Shown here piece after piece: positions 1 through 8,984 of a DNA stretch of 64,000 nucleotides. The notes beneath the pieces are model-generated. The model saw only the letters and a list, made by a program, of their open reading frames with translations. It made no database searches and was not told where the DNA came from. This DNA is from JAJYIW01 sp963781665. GTDB taxonomy: Bacteria > Chloroflexota > Anaerolineae > Anaerolineales > Anaerolineaceae. The stretch's first letter is position 1, and each line of letters opens with the position of its first letter. The stretch spans positions 2,604,001 through 2,668,000 of the forward strand of contig CAWAGA010000002.1 of NCBI GenBank assembly GCA_963781665.1, written 5' to 3'. The translations under genes were made by a program, and so were the position numbers.

Positions 1-610
1 TTTTTGCCAGGTCGTCCCGGTCGGTCACGACCATGCCACCTTCTCCTGTGGAAAGGTTTTTGTTGGAGAAGAAACTGAAACAACCCATTGTCCCCCACGT
101 CCCCAGCGCTCTACTTTTGAGGTAAGCTCCTGGGGCATGAGCGGCATCTTCAATCACTGGCAAATCATGACGATTGGCAATGTCCATAATTTCAGGCATC
201 TGGCAGGGATATCCACCATAATGCATCACAATGATCGCCCGGGTTTGAGGGGTGATCTGGCGCTCGATTTCCTGAGGATCGATTGTAAGATCGCTTGGGC
301 CGATGATATCCGCGAATTTCACGTTTGCCCCGACATAAAGTACGACATTGGAAGTCGCCACAAAAGAAAGCGATGGAGTAATCACCTCGTCGCCAGGCCC
401 AACCCCCAACGCAAGGCAGGCCAGGTGAAGAGCTTCTGTGGCATTAGAAACTGCGATGGCATGCTTCACCCCGATGGTACGGGCAAACTCACCCTCAAAT
501 TCCTGGGTGATGGCCCCCATGGTGAGCCATTTGCTGCGCAAGACTTTTACGACAGCCTGCTCTTCTTCCGGCCCGTAATCAAGGTCAGCTAACGGTACTC
601 GCCAGTCCAA
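1..610 (-). CDS. DegT/DnrJ/EryC1/StrS sugar aminotransferase, 3' part outside window
   Basis: PLP-dependent aminotransferase of the family that aminates keto-sugars for surface polysaccharides. About 203 N-terminal residues are present and the gene runs off the window start. Reading the minus strand shows the usual opening (VPLADLDYGPEEEQAV), the cofactor-pocket stretch AVSNATEALHLACLALGVGPGDEVITP (given here only as a landmark), the EDAAHAPGA region and the FSFFSNKNLSTGEGG segment holding the Schiff-base lysine. I place the start at a TTG at 610 because AGGAGGAGCA lies directly before it and the family N-terminus begins a few residues later. It overlaps the end of the upstream nucleotidyltransferase gene by 22 bases, which suggests translational coupling. 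Specific sugar substrate not determinable. Confidence 0.88.
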   Translation of the reverse strand, partial: MDWRVPLADLDYGPEEEQAVVKVLRSKWLTMGAITQEFEGEFARTIGVKHAIAVSNATEALHLACLALGVGPGDEVITPSLSFVATSNVVLYVGANVKFADIIGPSDLTIDPQEIERQITPQTRAIIVMHYGGYPCQMPEIMDIANRHDLPVIEDAAHAPGAYLKSRALGTWGTMGCFSFFSNKNLSTGEGGMVVTDRDDLAK

Positions 611-1365
611 TGCTCCTCCTCATCCGGTAAGAATTGGGAACGCATGCACTCATAATCCATATTCGCCTGTTCGTAATCATCCGGACGGCCCAAATCTTGC
701 CAGTAACCATCAAAGGGATAGGCAACCACTTTCTTGCCATTACTGATCAAGATCTTCACCAGGTCTGGAAAATCCAGATAGTCACCCTTGGGTATATATT
801 GCAGCACGTCGGGTTCGAAGATATAGATCCCCATACTCACATTGTAATCAATGACGGGTTTCTCCTGATATCCGGTAATCGTATGATCATCTCCAAAGAT
901 GATGACCCCCAGATCGATCTTCACCTGGCGTTGGTGTGAGGCAATCGTTGCGATACCGTGATTGGCCTTATGAAATTCAATCAATTTTTTTAAATCCAAT
1001 GTTGTCAGCACATCTCCGTTGCATACCATGAAGGTCTGATCCAAACCGGAAATCTGCGCCAAAGGGCCGGCAGTACCCAATGGATTTTCCTCGTAAGAGT
1101 AGCAGATTCGCAACCCCAATTGAGACCCATCTTGAAAGTATGCATGCATCAAGCCAGCAAGATGGCCAACCGTGAGGATGACTTCATCGATGCCGGCTCG
1201 CTTTATTTGGAGTAACAGGATTTCAAGGATCGCCTTATCGCCAATCGGCATCATCGGTTTTGGTATGATCCGTGTATACGGCGCAAGACGGGTACCTTTT
1301 CCACCTGCCAGGATAACAGCTTTAATTCTCTTTTCCTCTTCAATACCCTTCAATGTATTTATCAT
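589..1365 (-). CDS. Sugar-phosphate nucleotidyltransferase (NDP-sugar pyrophosphorylase)
   Basis: About 258 residues. It activates a sugar 1-phosphate with a nucleoside triphosphate to give an NDP-sugar. The signature LAGGKGTRLAPYTRIIPKPM near the N-terminus is the nucleotide-binding motif of the NTP_transferase family; CNGDVLTTLD is the metal/nucleotide aspartate region and GYQEKP the sugar-binding segment. A longer reading frame extends to 1419, but the ATG at 1365 overlaps the TAA stop of the upstream epimerase fragment by one base (TAATG), which fits a coupled operon and the normal family N-terminus. It is followed by the DegT aminotransferase with a 22-base overlap. Probably part of a polysaccharide or glycosylation sugar pathway; substrate unknown. 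Confidence 0.87.
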   Translation of the reverse strand: MINTLKGIEEEKRIKAVILAGGKGTRLAPYTRIIPKPMMPIGDKAILEILLLQIKRAGIDEVILTVGHLAGLMHAYFQDGSQLGLRICYSYEENPLGTAGPLAQISGLDQTFMVCNGDVLTTLDLKKLIEFHKANHGIATIASHQRQVKIDLGVIIFGDDHTITGYQEKPVIDYNVSMGIYIFEPDVLQYIPKGDYLDFPDLVKILISNGKKVVAYPFDGYWQDLGRPDDYEQANMDYECMRSQFLPDEEEHWTGEYR

Positions 1366-1805
1366 TATTTTTGATACATTGCTACACTTTGATAGAAAGA
1401 CATATGCTTGGAAATCCATTGGTAGGTCCGGCCCAGTCCCTGAGTGAGATCAACGGCAGGTTCCCATCCTAATGTTTGGCGAGCTTGACGGTTATCGGAT
1501 ATCAACCGTTGGACCTCAGATTTTTCCGGACGAAGTCGCCCGGTATCAGTCATCAACTCGACTGGCTTGCCCGAAATTATTACCAATTCATTGACCAATT
1601 CTTGGATACTGATTTCGCGGCCGGTTCCTAAATTAAATGTTCTTCCTTCAATTCCTGGAACAACTCCGCCTTTGAGCAAACCATTCACGGTGTCATCCAC
1701 ATACGTGAAATCCCGACGGGTATCCAGATTGCCCAGACTCACCTCCCCATTGGCGATCATTTGAGTGAAGATGATAGGGATGACCGCCCTGGTTGATTGG
1801 CGCGT
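1365..1805 (-). pseudogene. NAD-dependent sugar epimerase/dehydratase, C-terminal part only
   Basis: The C-terminal half of an extended short-chain dehydrogenase of the GDP-mannose/dTDP-glucose dehydratase type. Visible are the GTRQSTRAVIP stretch (family GPRQS.RAVIP), RRDFTYVDDTVNGL, FNLGTGREISI and the final LGWEPAVDLTQGL. The NAD-binding Rossmann half (GxxGxxG and YxxxK) is missing. The frame continues to about 1856, but homology stops at about 1802, where a glycosyltransferase fragment on the other strand starts. The gene has therefore lost its 5' end in a rearrangement. It lies directly upstream of the nucleotidyltransferase and ends in a TAATG overlap with it, so it is the remnant of the first gene of that sugar operon. 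Confidence 0.75.
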
Positions 1806-2031
1806 CCCTTTTATCTTCTTCCCGGTCGAAAACCAGGCCGAACAGGAGATCACCATCGCCGACCGCCTGGCCCGGCATGGAGCCGGATTGCGGATGAATT
1901 ATTCCACGACCAGCCCGCAAGATCTGGCTGGCGCCATCGAAGCAAACCTCAATCTCAAGGTCTCCTATCCAAACATACCGGTGGATGGAGCCCGTCTGGC
2001 AGCCATCCATGTACTCGAATGTGTCGGTTGA
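1798..2031 (+). pseudogene. Glycosyltransferase C-terminal remnant
   Basis: About 76 residues resembling the end of a MurG/UDP-glycosyltransferase-like protein: PFIFFPVENQAEQE (acceptor-loop/donor-binding region), then RLARHGAGLRM and a SPQDLAGAI helix. The sequence has no start of its own and the homology begins at about 1800, where the opposite-strand epimerase fragment also begins. It is therefore the other side of the same breakpoint. Family assignment is by general pattern only. Confidence 0.5.
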
Positions 2032-2266
2032 GGGCTATTTCATTTTCTCCCGACAAACGATGGTTCAGTCTACTCTTCCCGGACCTGCCTGCAGCTGTAG
2101 GTTTACCTTCATCTCAAAAGTGCTATATAATCTAATGGCCGAACCCATTCGATCTGTTGCGATTACCGATTAATCCAGCCCGGATTACCTGATCCAGAGC
2201 GCGGTGTTGCGTAACCGTATACAACCAGGGGGTATGATGATTTAACCCATAAAGAATGGAGATTGC
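2032..2266. other. Intergenic region, no gene recognised
   Basis: 235 bases between the glycosyltransferase remnant and the WYL regulator. No coding sequence is supported. A GGAG sequence five bases before the ATG at 2267 serves as ribosome binding site for the regulator. I saw no convincing promoter. Confidence 0.6.
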
Positions 2267-3241
2267 ATGAACCCTTCTGAACGAAAAGCCGATCGTCTGG
2301 CTAAAATTGAGATGCTGCTCCTGGCCCACCCCGAAGGTATGAGCCAGGCCACTATCGCTCGCTGCCTGGGCGTCCACCGCTCGACCATCAACCACTACAT
2401 CCCCAATCTGCCCGGTCCCGTCTTCATCGGACAGGGTAACCGCTGGTACATCGATTCCGAAGCCTACCTGGTCAACGTCCGCTTCACCCTGCACGAAGCC
2501 CTGGCCGTGCACCTGGCTGCCCGCCTGCTTGCCACCCGCATGGACCGCCAGAACCAGCACGCCGCTGCTGCCCTGCGTAAATTGGGTGTAGCCATCCAGA
2601 CCCTCGCCCCCCGCATTGCGCGCCATTTGCAGCGCTCCGCCGACCTGATGGACGATACCCCCCGCAGCCGCGACCCGGTCTACCTGGCCGCCCTCGAAAA
2701 GCTCACCCTGGCCTGGGCCAACGGACAGAAAGCCAGGATCTGGCACCGCCACGAACCCGACCTGACCATTAACGAATACCTCTTTTCACCCTATTTTATT
2801 GAACCTTATGCCATTGGCCAGACCACCTACGTCATCGGTCTGCGCGAACCCCCCGGGCTGGTTCGTACCTTCAAGATTGAGCGAATCGAACGAGTCGAGA
2901 TTACCCGCCAACCTTACGAAGTTCCCGCAGACTTCAACCCTGGTGAGCTGCTCGCCAACGCCTGGGGTATCTGGTACACCGAGTTCGATCCGGTCGACGT
3001 GCGCCTGCGTTTCTCGGCGCGGGTTGCCCGCCGGGTCTGTGAGACCTGCTGGCACCGCTCCGAAGAAGTCACCGAGCAACCCGACGGCAGCCTGCTGTGG
3101 AAAGCCTGCGTGGCCGAACCTTTGGAGATGCTCAATTGGATTCGAGGTTGGGGAAGTGACGTGGAAGTGCTAGAACCGCAGGGGTTGCGGGAGAGGATGA
3201 GGGAAGATACTCAAACTATGGTAAAGATTTATGGAGGGTGA
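2267..3241 (+). CDS. WYL-domain transcriptional regulator beside cas operon
   Basis: 324 residues. The N-terminal 60 residues form a winged helix-turn-helix (QATIARCLGVHRSTINHYI is the likely recognition region). The middle carries a WYL-type ligand-binding domain: FSPYFIEPYAIGQTTYVIGL followed by VRTFKIERIERVEI, matching the family pattern of a hydrophobic strand, a Y..G turn and R.F...RI. A WCX-like C-terminal part (VRLRFSARVARRV) follows. WYL proteins are often encoded next to CRISPR-cas and other defence genes and act as regulators sensing nucleic acid or nucleotide ligands. It is co-oriented with cas3, 86 bases upstream of it, so it may control the operon; this is inference from position. 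GGAG five bases before the ATG supports the start. Confidence 0.85.
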   Translation: MNPSERKADRLAKIEMLLLAHPEGMSQATIARCLGVHRSTINHYIPNLPGPVFIGQGNRWYIDSEAYLVNVRFTLHEALAVHLAARLLATRMDRQNQHAAAALRKLGVAIQTLAPRIARHLQRSADLMDDTPRSRDPVYLAALEKLTLAWANGQKARIWHRHEPDLTINEYLFSPYFIEPYAIGQTTYVIGLREPPGLVRTFKIERIERVEITRQPYEVPADFNPGELLANAWGIWYTEFDPVDVRLRFSARVARRVCETCWHRSEEVTEQPDGSLLWKACVAEPLEMLNWIRGWGSDVEVLEPQGLRERMREDTQTMVKIYGG

Positions 3242-3327
3242 ACACAAGAAAATTGCAGATAAATGCAAGAATTCATAGAAATTCTTGCAAGATACTATAA
3301 CCACTCCTAGGTTTTGAAAGAGACTAG

Positions 3328-5536
3328 ATGATTTATTACGCTCACACAAGAGGTTCGGATAGGACCGAATGGCAAACAATTAAAGACCACCTTCTAAATT
3401 CCTCTCGCCTGGCAATGGAATTTGGTCGCGACGCTGGTATTACAGATCTTGCTTTCATAGCTGGTCTTATGCATGACATCGGTAAATATTCTGGAGCATT
3501 TCAACGCAGGTTAGAAGGAGCTAATCATCCAGTAGATCATTCAACTGCTGGTGCAAAGGAACTGACTCGCCTTTTTCACAACACTTCTTATCAATTAATG
3601 GCTGAATTATTAGCATACTGTATCGTTGGTCATCATACTGGCTTGCCAGATTGCGGAAGTGTGATAGATATGACTGAATCTGGCACTTTAAGTGCCCGGT
3701 TGAATAGGAACTTGGAAGATTACAGTGCCTACAAATTTGAAATCGATCCAAATTACCTTAAGTTACCTTTGCACGTTAGCATCCATCCACTCAAGGGACA
3801 TTACGGGTTTTCCCTCGCTTTCCTGACACGAATGGTTTATTCTTCCCTCGTAGATGCAGATTTTCAGGATACTGAAGAATTCGTTCAGGGAAAGAAGCCA
3901 CGCGGGGAATATGAGAACATTCCAGTTTTATGCCAGAAGTTCAATCAATTCATCCAAAAATTTGACCAACCACAATCAGAGATCAACCAAAAACGAAATG
4001 AAACATTGACTTCCTGCATCGAAAAATCGGAAAAAAAACCGGGGTTTTTCACGCTGACGGTACCCACCGGTGGCGGTAAAACATTAGCTTCAATGGCTTT
4101 TGCCCTTAATCATGCCGTCAGGCATGGACTAAAGAGAATTATTTATGTAATCCCATTTACGAGCATAATTGAGCAAAATGCTGCCATATTTAAAGAATGC
4201 CTTGGTGAAGAAAACGTTCTCGAGCATCATTCCAATTTCGATTGGGAGGGGAATTATTCCGATCAAGCACGGATATGCGATGACCAGACCAATAATGCTC
4301 TCGCCAAATTGAAATATGCAGCAGAAAACTGGGATATTCCGGTGGTGGTTACAACCAACGTCCAATTTTTTGAGTCACTATTCGCTAATCGATCGTCGCG
4401 CTGCCGTAAACTGCATAATATCGCTAAAAGCGTCATCATTTTCGATGAAGCTCAAATGCTTCCCCGTGATTATTTACAACCTACCATGTCAGCTGTATGG
4501 GAATTAGTGAAAAATTATGGTTCGAGCATTGTTTTTTGCACGGCTACCCAACCCTCACTCAATAGATTTCTACCAGAAGGGACGGCTTTTATTGAGTTGG
4601 CTCCCAATCCAGACGGATTATTCAATTTTTACAAAAGAATTCAGGTGGAATATCTCGGTAGACTTCCTGATGCAGCTTTGTTAAATCAAATGAATACCCA
4701 CATTCAATCCTTGTGCATCGTTAATACCCGAAAACATGCTAAAGGTTTATTTAATGGTTTATCTGAAGCTGGTCGTTTTCACCTCTCTACTTTTAATGTG
4801 CCCTGCTCACCGCAAAGAAAAACTTTTCGAAATCAAGAAGCGATTAAGCAATGGAGATCCTTGTAGGGTCGTTTCAACTCAGGTGATGGAAGCCGGGATC
4901 GACGTCGATTTTCCGATTGGCTTTCGCGCTATCGCCGGGTTGGATTCGATCATTCAAGCTGCCGGGCGCGTCAATCGAGAAAAGAAGGTCCCTTGCAGCC
5001 AGGTGCTAGTTTTTGATCCCGATTCGGTTTTCATCAAGAGCATACCAAAATATATCGAGCAGAGTGCGGCAATTGCCCGTAGTATCCTGCGCGAGTATAG
5101 TTCAGATCCGGTCTCTATCCAGGCGATCAATGCGTTCTTTACTAGGCTCTACTCTCTACAAGACGAAAGACACGCATTCGATGTCAAAAGAATCATGGCC
5201 TGTTTCGAAAAGAATGAAGGGTTTGATTTCAAAACTGCCGCAGAGAAATTTAACCTGATCGAAAATACAACGACAACTATCATTATCCCTTTTAATGAGA
5301 ATGCAATTGGATTTATCGAAGAATTACGGTATACGCCATATCCACGGGTAACCTTGCGTAAATTGCAGATCTATATTGCCAATATCTATGATCAAGAATT
5401 TCAAGCGCTTAATAATAAAGGTGCCATAGAGATAATTGCTGACAAATATCCGGTATTAAGGAATATGGACTTTTATCATCCAGAAACTGGACTGATCATT
5501 CCTGAAAACAGTGGCGGGGATGCAATATTTTATTAA
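3328..5536 (+). pseudogene. cas3: Type I-C Cas3 helicase-nuclease, split by a one-base frameshift
   Basis: Cas3 unwinds and degrades DNA recruited by Cascade. The N-terminal HD nuclease domain shows H49-D50 in LMHDIGKY. The helicase has Walker A VPTGGGKT (about residues 245-252), a DEAQ box (from residue 373) instead of DEAH, FCTATQPS, and in the second half VVSTQVMEAGIDVDFP and QAAGRVNRE. The first frame ends at 4866; the second runs to 5536. In the T-run at 4791-4794, removing one T joins HLST to LMCPAHRKEK and gives one protein of about 735 residues, a normal Cas3c length. The gene is thus either recently inactivated, phase-variable, or affected by a sequencing error. No slippery site with a downstream stem is evident. 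Start is the ATG at 3328; Cas5 follows after 26 bases. Confidence 0.9.
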
Positions 5537-5562
5537 ATCAGATAAGAAAGGAGAAATATTCT

Positions 5563-6222
5563 ATGGGATACGGGATCACAATCAGAGTTCGTGGCAGTTA
5601 TGCTCTTTTTACCCGACCGGAGATGAAGGTAGAAAGGGTAAGCTACGATGTAATTACCCCCTCAGCCGCTCGCGGCATTATCGAGGCAGTGTACTGGAAA
5701 CCTGCCATTCATTGGGTGATCGATAAAATTCACGTAATGAATGAAATCGAATTCACTAATATCAGGCGTAATGAGGTCAGCGAAAAAGCATCAACTGACA
5801 AAGTAACCCAACTGATTAAAGGGTCAGGTGAAGCGTTCTATCTTTCAACCATTGATTACCGCCAACAACGAGCTTCGATGGTTCTAAAAGATGTAGATTA
5901 CATCATTGAGGCCCATTTTGAACTCACTGAGCGAGCCGGTCCGGATGATACCGAGGAAAAGCACTACAACATTGTGTTGCGGCGGTTTCGTAAAGGTCAA
6001 TATTTCAGCGCACCTTGTTTAGGAACACGAGAATTCGGTGCTCAGGTAGAGTTGTTTGAAGATGCAGTCATTCCGCAGAGCCCTCTTACGGAAGTGCGCG
6101 ATCTTGGATGGATGCTATACGATCTTGACTTCACCACTGCCACAAATATCAAACCCAAGTTTTTCAAAGCAGTTTTACGCAATGGAATAATCGATTTGAC
6201 CCATGTGGAGGTTAAGCAATGA
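5563..6222 (+). CDS. cas5c: Type I-C Cas5 (crRNA-processing Cascade subunit)
   Basis: 219 residues. In subtype I-C, which lacks Cas6, Cas5 (Cas5d) both cleaves the pre-crRNA repeat and caps the 5' handle in Cascade. The sequence has the typical I-C opening GYGITIRVRGSYALFTRPE, the YDVITPSAARGIIEAVYWKP stretch, and FRKGQYFSAPCLGTREFGA near the C-terminus. GGAG lies about 10 bases before the ATG at 5563. Its stop overlaps the cas8c start by four bases (ATGA), showing a tightly coupled operon. No sign of damage. Confidence 0.95.
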   Translation: MGYGITIRVRGSYALFTRPEMKVERVSYDVITPSAARGIIEAVYWKPAIHWVIDKIHVMNEIEFTNIRRNEVSEKASTDKVTQLIKGSGEAFYLSTIDYRQQRASMVLKDVDYIIEAHFELTERAGPDDTEEKHYNIVLRRFRKGQYFSAPCLGTREFGAQVELFEDAVIPQSPLTEVRDLGWMLYDLDFTTATNIKPKFFKAVLRNGIIDLTHVEVKQ

Positions 6223-8093
6223 TTCTACAGGCGCTAAATCGTTATTACGACATTCTGTCGCGAGACCCAGATAGTGATATTGCTCCCCCTGGTTACAGCA
6301 CAGCATTGGTCAGTTTTGCTATAAACATCTCCTATCATGGGGAATTGCTTGATATTTTTCCGCTGGTTGAACAGATCCAGATGGGGAAGAAAATGGTCGA
6401 AAAACCACGCCGGGTGATTGTGCCTGAACAGGTCAAACGTTCGTCGGGTATTAGTCCAAATTTTTTATGCGATAACAATGCCTACGTATTAGGCCTATCC
6501 GAGAAAGACACCGCTGACCCTGCATACAGCATCAAGCGTTTTGAAGCCTTTCGCGAGTTCAACAAAGGCTTATTATTAAAAGCTGATTGCGACCCGGCTA
6601 AAGCGGTCATAGCTTTCTTAGATAATTACGACCCTGGCAAGGGAAAAGAATATACACCAATTGCAATGGACCTTGAGGCGCTTTTGAGAGGCGGAAACTT
6701 AATCTTCCGCTATGATGAAAAAAATGTACATGATGATGTTGAAATTGGCCGTATATGGGTCGAATATAAAGCAGGGAAGGATTCGGTAAGGGCACAGTGT
6801 TTGGTTACAGGCGAATTAGCCCCTATAGCTCGCCTTCATACCAGTTTGAAAGGTATCCGCAATGCCAATCCAACAGGTGCCTCATTGGTTGGTTTCAACG
6901 CTCGCGCTTACGAATCCTACAACAGGGTGAATGAGCAAGGTTTGAATTCACCAGTCAGCGAAAAGGCGGCATTCGCTTATACCACTGCACTTAATTACCT
7001 GCTGTCATCTTCCAATCCAAATAAGAAATTTTACATTGGAGACACAACCGTGGTCTATTGGGCAGAGAGCGAAAAATTGGGGTACGCCAATGCTTTTACC
7101 AACCTATTCGAACCACAATATGTCGATGTCAAAGAAAGCAGTGTCGATATTCCTGATGAACACAAACAAGCTGAAGAGCGCATGAAAGAAACGGCCGATA
7201 AAGTGCGGAAGGTTCAGGCATTAGATATATATCGCTTGACCGAAGGCCTGGATATTAATACTCGTTTTTACGTTCTCGGTTTGGCTCCAAATTCAGCCCG
7301 CATTTCAGTTCGCTTTTTCCTGACCGATCCCTTCGGCAAAATCGTTGAGCGCATTATGCGCCATTATGAGGATTTGCAAATTATCAAAGAATATCCTGAT
7401 CAGCCCACTTATATCACGGTCAACCAGATTATCAACGAAACCATCTCGAAGAAGTCCAAAGATAAGGAAGCTTCACCGTTAATGGCTGGTGCTGTTTTTC
7501 GTGCCATACTCACCGGCTCAACCTATCCAGCAGCACTCTACTATGCCATCATCAACCGTATCCGCGCCGATATGGACGAGAAAGGCAGCAGAAAAATTAA
7601 TTACGTTCGCGTCGCAGTGATCAAGGCTTTTCTCAAACGAAAATATTCCATTCAAGTCAGTCAGTCTATCAAGGAGGTTCTCGTTATGTCTCTAAATGAA
7701 CAATCAACCATACCGGCTTATGTTCTGGGCCGCTTATTTGCTGTTCTTGAAAAAGTACAGCAAGAAGCAATCGGCGATATGAACGCCAGCATCAAGGATC
7801 GCTATTTCACTTCAGCTTGCGCTTCCCCTGCCACTGTTTTCCCGGTTCTATTGAGACTTTCACAGCATCATATTTCCAAGGCCGAACATGGACGCAATAG
7901 CGACCGGCGTATTCAGGACATTCTAAGCTTACTGGATGTGGAAAAGAATCCTATCCCCTCACATCTGAACCTAGATGAACAAGGACTATTTGTACTTGGC
8001 TACTACCACCAGCGAGCTGCTTTATATACACCAAGAAATCATACTTCAGCTGAACCCGAGATAATTGAACCAGAAATAACAGAAACCAATTAA
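6219..8093 (+). CDS. cas8c: Type I-C Cas8c (Csd1), Cascade large subunit
   Basis: 624 residues, normal for Csd1. The large subunit recognises the PAM and positions target DNA for Cas3; an internal start in the 3' part of cas8c is known in other I-C systems to yield a small subunit (Cas11c). Family features are the N-terminal LNRYYDILSRD, the VPEQVKRSSGISPNFLCDN segment, CLVTGELAPIARLH, GASLVGFNARAYESY and the C-terminal RYFTSACASPATVFPVLLRLSQHH helix region. In the 3' third, AAGGAGGTTCTCGTT precedes an ATG at 7686, a plausible internal start for Cas11c. It overlaps cas5 by four bases and is followed by cas7 after 21 bases. Confidence 0.94.
   Translation: MILQALNRYYDILSRDPDSDIAPPGYSTALVSFAINISYHGELLDIFPLVEQIQMGKKMVEKPRRVIVPEQVKRSSGISPNFLCDNNAYVLGLSEKDTADPAYSIKRFEAFREFNKGLLLKADCDPAKAVIAFLDNYDPGKGKEYTPIAMDLEALLRGGNLIFRYDEKNVHDDVEIGRIWVEYKAGKDSVRAQCLVTGELAPIARLHTSLKGIRNANPTGASLVGFNARAYESYNRVNEQGLNSPVSEKAAFAYTTALNYLLSSSNPNKKFYIGDTTVVYWAESEKLGYANAFTNLFEPQYVDVKESSVDIPDEHKQAEERMKETADKVRKVQALDIYRLTEGLDINTRFYVLGLAPNSARISVRFFLTDPFGKIVERIMRHYEDLQIIKEYPDQPTYITVNQIINETISKKSKDKEASPLMAGAVFRAILTGSTYPAALYYAIINRIRADMDEKGSRKINYVRVAVIKAFLKRKYSIQVSQSIKEVLVMSLNEQSTIPAYVLGRLFAVLEKVQQEAIGDMNASIKDRYFTSACASPATVFPVLLRLSQHHISKAEHGRNSDRRIQDILSLLDVEKNPIPSHLNLDEQGLFVLGYYHQRAALYTPRNHTSAEPEIIEPEITETN
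7686..8093 (+). CDS. Possible internal Cas11c small subunit of Cascade
   Basis: Candidate alternative product from within cas8c in the same frame: about 135 residues starting at MSLNEQSTIPAYVLGRLFAVLEK. In other type I-C systems a small subunit is translated from an internal site in the 3' part of cas8c (established knowledge). Here AAGGAGGTTCTCGTT stands just before an in-frame ATG at 7686, a strong ribosome binding site in the middle of a gene. The encoded segment is the helical C-terminal region. Expression is inferred, not shown. Confidence 0.55.
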   Translation: MSLNEQSTIPAYVLGRLFAVLEKVQQEAIGDMNASIKDRYFTSACASPATVFPVLLRLSQHHISKAEHGRNSDRRIQDILSLLDVEKNPIPSHLNLDEQGLFVLGYYHQRAALYTPRNHTSAEPEIIEPEITETN

Positions 8094-8114
8094 TCATCGA
8101 AAGGATAAAAAAAC

Positions 8115-8984
8115 ATGACCACCCCTATCACGCATCGTTATGAATTTGTTATGCTGTTTGATGTAGAGAATGGCAATCCCAACGGCGATCCGGATGCCGG
8201 TAATATGCCGCGTATTGATCCTGAAACAGGCTATGGCATTGTTACGGATGTTTGCCTGAAACGCAAAGTTCGCAATTACGTCGAAATGGTTAAAACGGAC
8301 AGCGCAGGTTATCGTATTTATATCAAGGAAGGGATACCACTCAACCAAAACCACGCTGAAGCTTATATTTCAGCGGGTTTTAAACCCGGTGAAAAAGTGA
8401 AAGCCGATAAAGTGAATGAACCTCGTAAATGGATGTGCGCTAACTTTTTCGACGTACGCACCTTTGGCGCGGTGATGACCACCGGTGATAATTGCGGACA
8501 AGTACGCGGACCGATTCAAATTAATTTTTCACGCAGCATCGATCCCATTGTGCAACAGGAAGTAACGATCACCCGCCAGACGGTAACCAGGATCGAGGAT
8601 ATCGAAAAAGAAAGGACAATGGGCCGCAAGCATATCGTTCCTTATGGTTTATATCGTGTCGAAGGCTATATTTCCGCTAAATTAGCCAATGACCCAACAA
8701 AAGGAACTGGTTTTTCTGAGGAAGATCTTGAACTTTTTTGGTGTGCATTGATCGATATGTTCGAACATGACCATTCAGCAGCTCGAGGTAAAATGGCGAC
8801 CCGGAAACTATTTATTTTTCAACATAAATCAGAATTAGGAAATGCACCATCTCATAAATTGTTCGATCGTATTCACGTAGCAAAAATAAATGGGATAAAT
8901 CCGCCTCGTTCCTTTACGGATTATGAGGTAACAGTCGATAAGGCAGATATCCCTGATGGAGTAACACTAATCGAAAGGGTATGA
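8115..8984 (+). CDS. cas7c: Type I-C Cas7 (Csd2), Cascade backbone
   Basis: 289 residues. Cas7 subunits polymerise along the crRNA spacer to make the Cascade backbone. The signature N-terminus FVMLFDVENGNPNGDPDAGN and the following VTDVCLKRKVRNYV are diagnostic of Csd2. Also present are FFDVRTFGAVMTTG and MGRKHIVPYGLYRVEGYIS, typical RAMP-fold strands. AAAGGATAAAAAAAC precedes the ATG at 8115. Its TGA overlaps the cas4 ATG by four bases. Confidence 0.95.
   Translation: MTTPITHRYEFVMLFDVENGNPNGDPDAGNMPRIDPETGYGIVTDVCLKRKVRNYVEMVKTDSAGYRIYIKEGIPLNQNHAEAYISAGFKPGEKVKADKVNEPRKWMCANFFDVRTFGAVMTTGDNCGQVRGPIQINFSRSIDPIVQQEVTITRQTVTRIEDIEKERTMGRKHIVPYGLYRVEGYISAKLANDPTKGTGFSEEDLELFWCALIDMFEHDHSAARGKMATRKLFIFQHKSELGNAPSHKLFDRIHVAKINGINPPRSFTDYEVTVDKADIPDGVTLIERV

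Noticed and set aside
2207..2238. Promoter TTGCGT ... TATGAT before the WYL gene
   Set aside because: The spacing is 20 bases, too long to be convincing.
4785..4800. Programmed frameshift in cas3
   Set aside because: No heptameric slippery site or following stem was seen; Cas3 is not known to use one.
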